From Ignavibacteria bacterium (GTDB lineage: Bacteria > Bacteroidota > Ignavibacteria > Ignavibacteriales > Ignavibacteriaceae): a stretch of DNA of 64,000 nt. Positions 38,877 through 46,284 of the stretch are shown here, piece by piece. The position numbers were made by a program, and so were the translations under genes. The notes below the pieces were generated by a model. It was not told the origin of the DNA and did no database searches. It saw only the letters and a program-made list of their open reading frames with translations. Position 1 is the stretch's first letter. Every line of letters starts with the position of its first letter. Location: assembly GCA_021286645.1 (NCBI GenBank), contig JAJTBZ010000071.1:18916-82915 (forward strand). The letters are read 5' to 3'.

Positions 38877-39472
38877 GTATACTCAACCCGACCAATAACA
38901 GCACGACCGATAGTAGCCTCATCGGAGAACTCCAGATCGCCGCCAATAGGTAAACCCCGTGCAATGCGGGTTACTTTAATCGGTAGGCCGCGAAGTAATT
39001 TATTAATATATAAAGCAGTGGTTTCTCCCTCGGTATTGGGGTTCAGCGCGAGAATTACTTCATGAACATCTTCAGATTTTAACCGTTCCAAAAGTTCTTT
39101 GACTTTCAGTGATTCCGGCCCGACACCCGAGAGGGGAGACAGAACACCACCCAATACATGATACTTGCCGTTAAACTGGTTTGAACGTTCAATTGCAAAA
39201 ATATCGCTTGCATCTTCAACCACGCAAAGAGTTGCATGATCTCGTTTTGGACTGGAGCAGATTTCGCAATATTCTGAACTGGTTATATTATAACAGGTTT
39301 TGCACTGGTGCAAATTCTCCTTGAGTCCCTCGATTGCAGCAATAAAGCGATTAACATCATCGGTATGCCTGCGCAAGAGGAATAATGCTAATCGCTGGGC
39401 TGTTTTCTTGCCAATTCCGGGGAATTTGCTGAACTCTTCTATAGCTAATTGAAGAGGCTCAGGTATAATCAC
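38873..39472 (-). CDS. recR: recombination protein RecR
   Basis: 199 residues: helix-hairpin-helix (FSKFPGIGKKTAQRLALFLL), a C4 zinc finger (CKTCYNITSSEYCEIC), a Toprim domain (LCVVEDASDIFAIE ... LALNPNTEGETTALYI) and the terminal Walker-like IARGLPIGGDLEFSDE region. With RecF and RecO it loads RecA on gapped DNA. Two bases after ybaB, the classic gene pair. Confidence 0.98.
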   Translation of the reverse strand: MIIPEPLQLAIEEFSKFPGIGKKTAQRLALFLLRRHTDDVNRFIAAIEGLKENLHQCKTCYNITSSEYCEICSSPKRDHATLCVVEDASDIFAIERSNQFNGKYHVLGGVLSPLSGVGPESLKVKELLERLKSEDVHEVILALNPNTEGETTALYINKLLRGLPIKVTRIARGLPIGGDLEFSDEATIGRAVIGRVEYT

Positions 39473-39474
39473 AA

Positions 39475-39801
39475 TTAGAATCCCGGAATGTTCATGCCGG
39501 GAGGCATGAGGCCTTTGGTTAATTTACCCATTTCATCTTCTTCCATTTTTTTAGCAGAAGCAAGGGCTTTGTTAACTGCTGCAACAACAAGGTCTTCCAG
39601 TATTTCTTTTTCCTCGGCATTAATAACCTGCGGATCAATTTCCACAGAAACTAATTCTTTATTTCCGTTAGCAGTTACTTTAATCATTCCGCCGCCGGCT
39701 TCTTCGGTAACGGTTTTATTACCTAACTCATCCTGCAGTTTAGCCATTTCCTGCTGCATTTTCTGGATTTGTTTCATCATTCCTGGCATTCCGCCGCGCA
39801 T
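39475..39801 (-). CDS. YbaB/EbfC nucleoid-associated protein
   Basis: 108 residues from the ATG at 39801, which has a perfect GGAGG upstream; nine further open codons lack a ribosome site. The helix KQIQKMQQEMAKLQDELGNK, the beta hairpin MIKVTANGNKELVSVEIDPQVI and helix LEDLVVAAVNKALASAKKMEEDEM are family hallmarks, ending in the Gly/Met/Pro-rich tail. It forms a dimeric DNA-binding tweezer. Heads the recR operon; dnaX, often next to it, is not present here. Confidence 0.95.
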   Translation of the reverse strand: MRGGMPGMMKQIQKMQQEMAKLQDELGNKTVTEEAGGGMIKVTANGNKELVSVEIDPQVINAEEKEILEDLVVAAVNKALASAKKMEEDEMGKLTKGLMPPGMNIPGF

Positions 39802-39923
39802 TTTACCTCCGTTTGTGAAAGTGTACATTAATGCCGTAAATATAAAACAATGATTTGATATTTAATACATTCTTTTTATTATACTGTTTCAAAATTTTTT
39901 ATTCACAGAATTAACGATTTTTC

Positions 39924-40583
39924 TTGAACACTGAGAGTGTAACTGAGAAGTTTGCAGCCCGTAACTATGGCCAGGTTTTAACAACAATGGCGGGGAAAAA
40001 AATTAGATACAGGCAGCTTCCGGAACATAGTTGCGCCATTGAATCGTTCATGTTCGAGTTTTTGCAATCGTTTAATATACCGGTAGCTTATACTGCAAAA
40101 CTGGATGATACAACAATTGAGTTGGCAAAAACTACCGAGTTTCTGTTCGGAATCAGGGTGAGTAATAATGTGGACTGGCGAATAAGCGAGGTATTGCAAC
40201 TACCAAAATGGAGCCCTTATCAGCTTCCGGTACTGGAATATTTCCCCATATCGAACCCGAAGGTTCGCTTAGCACCGCATCATATTGTCGCGGCAAATTT
40301 GGCATCAACGGAAGAATTGAAAGCGCTCAATCGAATAGCTTCGAAAATAAATGTAGTTGTAAAGGCTTTTTTTGAACGTCGTGATGCTCAACTATTTGCC
40401 TTTAATTGCCTGTTTGGTAAAGTTGATGAGAAAATATTACTTACCGGCAATTTTTTTCCGCCCAATATGCAAATTATAAAAAATGAACATTTGGCAACTA
40501 TGCCGGATGACTATTTCGCGTTTCAGAATGGAAAAAAGCTGAAAGCGTATGTTGAACAAATTATTGAGATTTTACGGAGATAG
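39924..40583 (+). CDS. SAICAR synthetase (PurC)-like protein, probably non-catalytic
   Basis: 219 residues from a TTG start; a shorter start at the ATG at 39987 is possible but cuts into the aligned region. The middle and C-terminus align by eye with PurC: AIESFMFEFLQSFNIPVAYTAKLDD, then LASTEELKALNRIASKINVVVKAFF, FAFNCLFG and a motif before the terminal helix. Key residues differ: the N-terminal GKAK nucleotide loop is absent, VVRNxxAGS reads RVSNNVDWR, VDFKLEFG reads FAFNCLFG, and DEFSPD reads GNFFPPN. PurC joins aspartate to CAIR in purine synthesis; this copy has lost its acidic metal/ATP ligands, so it is more likely a pseudoenzyme than the housekeeping enzyme. Next to psd/pssA with a 9-base gap. 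Confidence 0.6.
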   Translation: MNTESVTEKFAARNYGQVLTTMAGKKIRYRQLPEHSCAIESFMFEFLQSFNIPVAYTAKLDDTTIELAKTTEFLFGIRVSNNVDWRISEVLQLPKWSPYQLPVLEYFPISNPKVRLAPHHIVAANLASTEELKALNRIASKINVVVKAFFERRDAQLFAFNCLFGKVDEKILLTGNFFPPNMQIIKNEHLATMPDDYFAFQNGKKLKAYVEQIIEILRR

Positions 40584-40592
40584 TTTTTTACA

Positions 40593-41243
40593 ATGTCTAT
40601 TACAAAATATGGTTATGGTACCATTACTGTTGTTGCGGTTATTTGTCTTATTCTGGTGGTTGCCGGAATATACTCGCCACTTGTAATAATACGATATGGC
40701 CTTTTTGTGCTTGCGGGTTTTTTACTGGTTTTTACTCTGAATTTTTTCCGAGATCCCGAGCGCACAATCCCGGCAGGTGAGAACAATGTTATTTCGCCAT
40801 GTGACGGAAAGGTTATAATTATCAAAGAGGTGGAAGAAGATAGGTATATAAAGGGCAAAGCTCGTCAGATATCGGTATTTATGTCACCCCTTAACGTACA
40901 TGTAAACAGAATTCCGGTGGATGGTACCGTAGAGTATCTAAAATATGTACCAGGAAAGTATTTGCCAGCCTTTGAAGACAAGGCTTCAACGGAAAACGAA
41001 CGGTCTGAAATTGGTCTGCAATCCAAATTTGGGAAAGTGTTTTTTACACAGGTTGCCGGTTACGTGGCCCGCAGAATTATCTTCGAGTTAAAAGAAGGGC
41101 AGGCCGTTAAACGTGGAGATCGATTTGGCATGATTCGCTTTGGAAGCCGGGTTGATATTATTGTTCCCCTATCCTGGAAAGTGCAGGTGAAATTAGGGGA
41201 TATGATTACCGCGGGTGAAAGTATTTTATTTATTTGTGAGTAG
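40593..41243 (+). CDS. psd: phosphatidylserine decarboxylase (short, PSD-A type)
   Basis: 216 residues. Two N-terminal hydrophobic segments (about 8-28, 34-50), then NFFRDPERTIPAGENNVISPCDGKV, FMSPLNVHVNRIPVDG, and the self-cleavage site G184-S185 in MIRFGSRVD, where Ser185 becomes the pyruvoyl group of the small alpha chain. Makes phosphatidylethanolamine from phosphatidylserine. The short form without the long N-terminus is typical of Bacteroidota. pssA, the preceding pathway step, follows 9 bases later. Confidence 0.96.
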   Translation: MSITKYGYGTITVVAVICLILVVAGIYSPLVIIRYGLFVLAGFLLVFTLNFFRDPERTIPAGENNVISPCDGKVIIIKEVEEDRYIKGKARQISVFMSPLNVHVNRIPVDGTVEYLKYVPGKYLPAFEDKASTENERSEIGLQSKFGKVFFTQVAGYVARRIIFELKEGQAVKRGDRFGMIRFGSRVDIIVPLSWKVQVKLGDMITAGESILFICE

Positions 41244-41252
41244 GATTTTGAT

Positions 41253-41969
41253 ATGAACGCAGAATACTCGCACCGCATTAGACGCATTCTTCCGAATACA
41301 TTAACATTCGGAAATATGTTGTGCGGTTTTTATTCGGTTATTTTATCGTATCAGCATGAGTTTATTACTGCCGCATGGCTGATTGCAATTGCAGCAGTAT
41401 GTGATGCCCTTGATGGGATTGCTGCCCGGCTTACAAAAAGCCCCAGCCAGTTTGGTATAGAATTAGATTCCCTTGCGGATGTGGTGAGTTTTGGCTTTGC
41501 CCCTGCATTCCTTATCTATCTGGTACAGTTAAAAGATTACGGAATATGGGGCCTGATCATTTCGGGGCTCTTTCTCATGGCTGGCGGTTTCCGTCTCGCC
41601 AGATTTAATGCCGAGTTGGTAGGATACAGCAAAGAACAGTTTAAGGGATTACCGATACCTACAGGCGCCCTTACTATTGCGTCGTATGTTATTATGTTTC
41701 TTCATGGCGATTATCTTTCAATTACTATGCAGTGGTATACCATGGTTTTGGTAATCGGGGTTGCTTATCTTATGGCGAGCCATGTAAAATACGATGCGCT
41801 GCCGAACCCCAACCGGGAGAGCATTAAGAAAAAACCACTGGTATCGCTTTTTATTCTTGTTGCTGCAGTTTTGTTCTTATTGTATCAGGGCGCGGTACTG
41901 TTTTATTTGTTTTTAATTTTTATCATGTACGGTATCGTTAATCAGATATTGGGTTTCATTAAAAAATGA
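41253..41969 (+). CDS. pssA: CDP-diacylglycerol-serine O-phosphatidyltransferase
   Basis: 238 residues, mostly membrane-embedded with about six to eight helices. The CDP-alcohol phosphatidyltransferase signature D-G-x2-A-R-x8-G-x3-D-x3-D is complete in CDALDGIAARLTKSP followed by QFGIELDSLADVVSFG. It makes phosphatidylserine from CDP-diacylglycerol and serine, feeding the adjacent decarboxylase. Confidence 0.97.
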   Translation: MNAEYSHRIRRILPNTLTFGNMLCGFYSVILSYQHEFITAAWLIAIAAVCDALDGIAARLTKSPSQFGIELDSLADVVSFGFAPAFLIYLVQLKDYGIWGLIISGLFLMAGGFRLARFNAELVGYSKEQFKGLPIPTGALTIASYVIMFLHGDYLSITMQWYTMVLVIGVAYLMASHVKYDALPNPNRESIKKKPLVSLFILVAAVLFLLYQGAVLFYLFLIFIMYGIVNQILGFIKK

Positions 41970-42187
41970 AATCTTAGGGTATTGAACTTACTTATACGGG
42001 TTATCGCTACAAGAATGCCAATGTTACTGAAGTTAATAGTTGTATATAGATAGATTGGTGATAATTCCAACTTCATATGTATAGAATTATTTTATGTGTG
42101 GAAGTGCCGGAAAAGATACAATAAAGTGTATTTTTCGTTAAACTGGTTTTTGATATCTTACAGCGTTTATTTAAGAAAGGTATGACA

Positions 42188-42382
42188 ATGTTTCAAAATA
42201 TAGGATTCGGTGAGATACTCATCATCGTACTGGTAGTAATGGTGTTTTTCGGCGGAAAAAAAATTCCGGAATTAGCTCAAGGGCTTGGCAAAGGGATGAG
42301 AGAATTTAAGCGTGCTTTAAAAGACGAAGAGCCAGAAAAACTGGATAAAAATTCTCAAAACCAGTCGTCACCTAAAGAATAA
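42188..42382 (+). CDS. tatA: twin-arginine translocase TatA/E-type subunit (copy 1)
   Basis: 64 residues from the ATG at 42188, placed 7-8 bases after AGAAAGG; an ATG two codons earlier is too close. Short N-terminal helix (NIGFGEILIIVLVVMVFFG), the hinge KKIPELAQGLGKGMREFKRA amphipathic helix and a charged tail are diagnostic of TatA. It forms the pore-like component for folded-protein export. tatC is not in the window. A second TatA-like gene follows 26 bases later. Confidence 0.92.
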   Translation: MFQNIGFGEILIIVLVVMVFFGGKKIPELAQGLGKGMREFKRALKDEEPEKLDKNSQNQSSPKE

Positions 42383-42408
42383 TTTATAAGTTATTTTGAG
42401 TATTCTGT

Positions 42409-42633
42409 ATGTTTTCTAATTTAGGCTTTGGTGAAATTGCCTTAGTGGCATTATTAGCTTTGCTCTTATTTGGCCCACAAAAATTACCTGAGCTGTTGCA
42501 GCATTTAGGTAAAGGGATTCGAGAGTTTAACAAAGCAATGAAAGATATGGAAAATGAAATAAAAGATTCACTGGACTCAGAGATAAAACGCCCAAGTGAT
42601 ACTACCACCAATAAAGATCAGACTAAGAATTGA
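42409..42633 (+). CDS. twin-arginine translocase TatA/B-type subunit (copy 2)
   Basis: 74 residues: NLGFGEIALVALLALLLFGPQKLPELLQHLGKGIREFNKAM then a charged tail. The hinge reads FGPQKLPEL, closer to TatB/typical TatA than copy 1 (FGGKKIPEL). A TatA-plus-TatB-like division of work is possible but the protein is shorter than proteobacterial TatB. Its stop overlaps the gatA start by 4 bases (TTGA). Confidence 0.9.
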   Translation: MFSNLGFGEIALVALLALLLFGPQKLPELLQHLGKGIREFNKAMKDMENEIKDSLDSEIKRPSDTTTNKDQTKN

Positions 42634-44057
42634 TTCAATACGATAACCACCGCCAAAAACTTGCTCTAATATGCTCCGGACAACTTTCGTTACAGGAAAA
42701 TGTTGAGTTTTTTCTTTCTAATATCAAGAAACAGAGCAACTTAAATGCGTTCATCTCGGTATTTGAGGAGCAGGCACGCAAGCAGGCCTCTTTGGTCGCT
42801 TCAAAAATTGCACAAGGGAATGCCGGAAAACTTGCCGGTATGGTAGTAGCGGTAAAAGATGTTTTAGCCCTGGAAGGTGAAAAACTTACATGTGCTTCTG
42901 CAATTTTAGCCAATTTTACTTCCATATATACTGCTACGGCGGTTCAGAAGCTTATTGATGAAGACGCTGTAATAATTGGTAAAACAAATTGCGATGAATT
43001 CGCGATGGGGTCCTCGAATGAAAATTCTGCTTTTGGTGCAGTAAAAAATCCTGTAAACGCCGAATATGTACCTGGTGGCAGCAGTGGCGGATCGGCTGTT
43101 GCTGTAGCTGCGTACATGTGCGATGTGGCTTTAGGGACTGATACGGGGGGCTCCATCCGCCAACCCGCTTCATTTTGTGGTGTTGTGGGGTTAAAACCGA
43201 CGTATTCACGGGTGTCCCGATACGGGCTTACCGCTTTTGCTTCATCGTTTGATACAATTGGCCCCTTTGCTCGTTCTATCGATGATGTGGCAGCAGTTAT
43301 GGAAGTGATTGCCGGATATGACGATCGGGATGCTACATCTTCAAAAATTGCAGTGGAGAACTATATCACTGAGTTGAGCCTAACCAGTGATGTACTTCGG
43401 ATAGGGGTTCCCAAAGAGTACTTTGGAGAGGGCTTGCAACCCGAAGTCCGTTCTGCAATAACAAGTATTCTGGATAAGCTGCGGGAGGCTGGGCACCAAA
43501 TTCAGGAAGTTTCATTGCCTTCTACAAGGAATGCAATTGCTACATATTACATACTAACAATGGCAGAAGTTTCATCAAATCTTGAAAGATTTGATGGGGC
43601 CAGATATGGTGAACGGGCTGAGAATTCTGCAAACTTAAATGATATGTACTGTAACTCACGTACTGAAAAATTGGGGAAAGAGGTTAAAAGGCGTATTCTG
43701 CTTGGAACCTATGTACTTTCCGCTGGTTATTATGATGCATATTACCGGAAGGCTCAGCAGGTGCGAAGGTTGATAAAAGAGGATTTTTCGCGAGTTTTTT
43801 CTCAGGTAGATGTTCTGGTTACACCTACCGCGCCTACAACGGCATTCCGTATTGGGGAAAAAAGTACGGATCCACTCGAAATGTATTTGAGTGATATATA
43901 TACAACTTCAGCAAATCTTGCAGGAATACCGGGTATGAGTATTCCGGTAGGAAGTGATAATAATGGTTTGCCAATAGGGTTGCAGATTATGGCAAATGAA
44001 TTTCAGGAATTAGAACTACTCAAACTGGGTAGTGTAATCGAAAAAATTATGAGGTGA
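42630..44057 (+). CDS. gatA: Asp/Glu-tRNA amidotransferase subunit A
   Basis: 475 residues, TTG start inside the overlap with the Tat gene. The amidase-signature triad is K76 (VAVKDVL), cis-Ser151 (PGGSSGGSA) and Ser175 (DTGGSIRQPAS), each 3 below the S. aureus GatA numbers 79/154/178. It liberates ammonia from glutamine to convert misacylated Asp-tRNA(Asn) or Glu-tRNA(Gln). gatB and gatC are elsewhere. Confidence 0.97.
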   Translation: MIQYDNHRQKLALICSGQLSLQENVEFFLSNIKKQSNLNAFISVFEEQARKQASLVASKIAQGNAGKLAGMVVAVKDVLALEGEKLTCASAILANFTSIYTATAVQKLIDEDAVIIGKTNCDEFAMGSSNENSAFGAVKNPVNAEYVPGGSSGGSAVAVAAYMCDVALGTDTGGSIRQPASFCGVVGLKPTYSRVSRYGLTAFASSFDTIGPFARSIDDVAAVMEVIAGYDDRDATSSKIAVENYITELSLTSDVLRIGVPKEYFGEGLQPEVRSAITSILDKLREAGHQIQEVSLPSTRNAIATYYILTMAEVSSNLERFDGARYGERAENSANLNDMYCNSRTEKLGKEVKRRILLGTYVLSAGYYDAYYRKAQQVRRLIKEDFSRVFSQVDVLVTPTAPTTAFRIGEKSTDPLEMYLSDIYTTSANLAGIPGMSIPVGSDNNGLPIGLQIMANEFQELELLKLGSVIEKIMR

Positions 44058-45115
44058 GCGTGCAAATAAAAACAAATTGTGTTCATTATCTTGGCGATAG
44101 GCCCTGTAAACCTCATAAGCAGAATGGATACCATTGTGATACATGTACTGCCTTTCAGGAAAAAGCAGAGAAAATTCTTATTATTAAACTTGGAGCGATT
44201 GGTGATGTTATTCGAACAACTCCTTTGCTCCGTAGGATAAAAACAGAACACCCCGCAGCGGTAATTTATTGGCTAACATACACTCCCGAAGTGTTGAGTA
44301 AGTCCTGGGTAGATTTTAGGCTTCCGGTAACGCTTGAATCCACATTATGGTTGAATACCATAGAGTTTGATTGGGTGCTTAATTTAGACAAAGACCCTGT
44401 GGCAGTCGCTGTTTGTAAAAGTGTTTCTGCTAAACGGAAAAATGGGTTCGAAGCAGACTCATACGGCTTAGCCCGGCCAATTTCTTCACAGGCAGAAGAG
44501 GATAAGTGGTGTACCGGTTTGTTTGATGATTTGAATCAACAGAACTGTAAGCATTATGTCCAGGAAATATTTGAAATTGCCGGGTACAATTTTTCGGAAG
44601 AAGAGTATATAATAGAACGCGAATCGAGCAGGCCTTTCCCGGTACCTAAAGGGAAAAAAGTAGTCGGGCTAAATACAGGTTGCGGAGGTAGGTGGACTTC
44701 ACGGTTATATCCGGTTGATCATTGGATTACACTCGCGAGATTACTGGATGCGAATGGTTATACTGTAGTATTGCTTGGTGGAGAACAGGAAGATGGCCGT
44801 AATAAAGAAATATCTTCAAAATCTAACGCATTGTATTTTAGCTACTTCTCACTGGTAGATTTTATATCATTAATGGACCATTGCGATATAGTGGTAACAG
44901 CTGTTACTATGGGTATGCATTTGGCCATTGCTTTACAAAAGAAACTGGTGCTGTTTAATAATATTTTTAATCCCCGCGAGTTTTATATGTATAACCGGGG
45001 TATCATCATTGAACCAACCCCCAACTGTGATTGCTACTTCACTCCTGTCTGCCCGCATGATTCAATGCGGAATCTGGCACCTGAAAAGGTTCTTAGTGCA
45101 GTAAAAAGTGTATAA
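44054..45115 (+). CDS. glycosyltransferase family 9 (heptosyltransferase-like) with Cys-rich N-terminus
   Basis: 353 residues with GTG start overlapping the gatA stop by 4 bases. After residue 40 comes a GT-B fold: ILIIKLGAIGDVIRTTPLL at the first strand, GLNTGCGGRWTSRLYP and VVLLGGEQEDGRN in the nucleotide-sugar domain, and VTAVTMGMHLAIAL in the second domain. Such enzymes add heptose or related sugars to lipopolysaccharide core. Unusually, residues 9-31 hold C9, C18, H21, H27, C28 and C31 (CxxYLGDRPCKPHK ... HCDTC), a probable metal-binding knuckle before the catalytic fold. Confidence 0.85.
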   Translation: MSVQIKTNCVHYLGDRPCKPHKQNGYHCDTCTAFQEKAEKILIIKLGAIGDVIRTTPLLRRIKTEHPAAVIYWLTYTPEVLSKSWVDFRLPVTLESTLWLNTIEFDWVLNLDKDPVAVAVCKSVSAKRKNGFEADSYGLARPISSQAEEDKWCTGLFDDLNQQNCKHYVQEIFEIAGYNFSEEEYIIERESSRPFPVPKGKKVVGLNTGCGGRWTSRLYPVDHWITLARLLDANGYTVVLLGGEQEDGRNKEISSKSNALYFSYFSLVDFISLMDHCDIVVTAVTMGMHLAIALQKKLVLFNNIFNPREFYMYNRGIIIEPTPNCDCYFTPVCPHDSMRNLAPEKVLSAVKSV

Positions 45116-45135
45116 ATAATTATAGCATTGATATT

Positions 45136-45174
45136 AGCCATTGCCTGGGTAACCGTAGACAATGGCTTTTTTTT
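45136..45174 (+). terminator. terminator of the psd-gatA operon
   Basis: Stem AGCCATTG / CAATGGCT around a 16-base loop, followed by eight T. Confidence 0.88.
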
Positions 45175-45250
45175 CGTTCCCATGTTTATTTTTTTATTTG
45201 ATACACCAGATCAGAAAAACAGCCAATTACTTGCCGTTCAAGAATGCATA

Positions 45251-45295
45251 AATAAAATCCGCACTGCTATATCTGGATTGGAATAACAGTGCGGA
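45251..45295 (-). terminator. terminator of the Cys-rich protein gene
   Basis: Stem TCCGCACTG / CAGTGCGGA around a 20-base loop; on the minus strand it is followed by TTTTATTT. Confidence 0.75.
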
Positions 45296-45315
45296 GAAAA
45301 TATCAGGCTGTTAAA

Positions 45316-46083
45316 TTATTCATTACTGTCTTTATCATTCTGATCTGCGGATGATTTCTTTTCTGTTTTAATAATCACTTTTTTCTGCTTGCTCTTGTTT
45401 TTATCTTTCGAATTCAGTTCTTTTAGTTTAGTATCTGCATCTTTGCCCGTATATACCTGCACGTCTTCGTTGCCATCATCATTGTTGATTATTATTACTT
45501 TTTTGCCATGCGCATCTTTTTCGGCTTTAATCTTGGTCTTTAAATTATGCATGAGAGAATCGAGACGAACCATTTTCTTGTTGATCCGAATTTCAATTGA
45601 GTCATCATTAATTACCATTCCTTGTAATAAGCTCTTGAGATCGGGCAATGAAAAATCACAATCATTCAGGCCTTTGAATGAAAAGTGAAGATTATTCGGG
45701 TTCGTTGAATCGCAATCAGAAAAAATTTTGAAGGCTTTCATATGGTTTCCAATTTGCTTTTGACAACCTGATGGAGGGCAGGGTAAATCTTCCATATCGA
45801 AGTCTTCGAAGTTCATTGCATCCTCTCCGCAACAGTCTAAGTTGCTTTCATCAGCCTCGCACCGGGGCATTACGATCTTGAAATAAGCAGCTTTATGCTG
45901 ACGCATTTTCTTAACAAGCGCTTTTGCTTCTTTTCCCTCGAACGTAACAGACCCGGAATCACTGGTGACTGTCACTTTTGTTACTTCACCTTTTAAGCTT
46001 TTCAGTTTCTTTGCAGGTGAATCCTGAGCAAACAGGACGAGAGTACAAAAGAAAAATAATACGGTAACTATTTGCAACTTCAT
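45316..46083 (-). CDS. exported charged Cys-rich protein of unknown function
   Basis: 255 residues from the ATG at 46083 (AAGGG upstream). Signal peptide MKLQIVTVLFFFCTLVLFAQ. The centre has a cysteine cluster (RCEADESNLDCCGEDAM, LPCPPSGCQK, FSDCDS) in an acidic context, and the last ~60 residues are a low-complexity Asp/Lys tail. I do not recognise the family. The Cys/Asp region could bind metal. It is divergent from the TonB-dependent receptor with a shared ~200-base regulatory gap, so the two may be co-regulated. Confidence 0.7.
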   Translation of the reverse strand: MKLQIVTVLFFFCTLVLFAQDSPAKKLKSLKGEVTKVTVTSDSGSVTFEGKEAKALVKKMRQHKAAYFKIVMPRCEADESNLDCCGEDAMNFEDFDMEDLPCPPSGCQKQIGNHMKAFKIFSDCDSTNPNNLHFSFKGLNDCDFSLPDLKSLLQGMVINDDSIEIRINKKMVRLDSLMHNLKTKIKAEKDAHGKKVIIINNDDGNEDVQVYTGKDADTKLKELNSKDKNKSKQKKVIIKTEKKSSADQNDKDSNE

Positions 46084-46284
46084 GGCGGAGCCCTTTCTTT
46101 TTGGTTTACAGATAATTAGACTTCCGGAATGTAAAATTGTTTTGCCATTTGTCATTGTTCCTTTCCGTTCACCATCAATTTCTTCCGACTATCAACAGCT
46201 CCATCAACTTATCCATTTGAAGGCGATTCTCAATCGGTAAATTTGTAATTTTGGAATACATTTCTCAACGAGAGCATAAGGATT

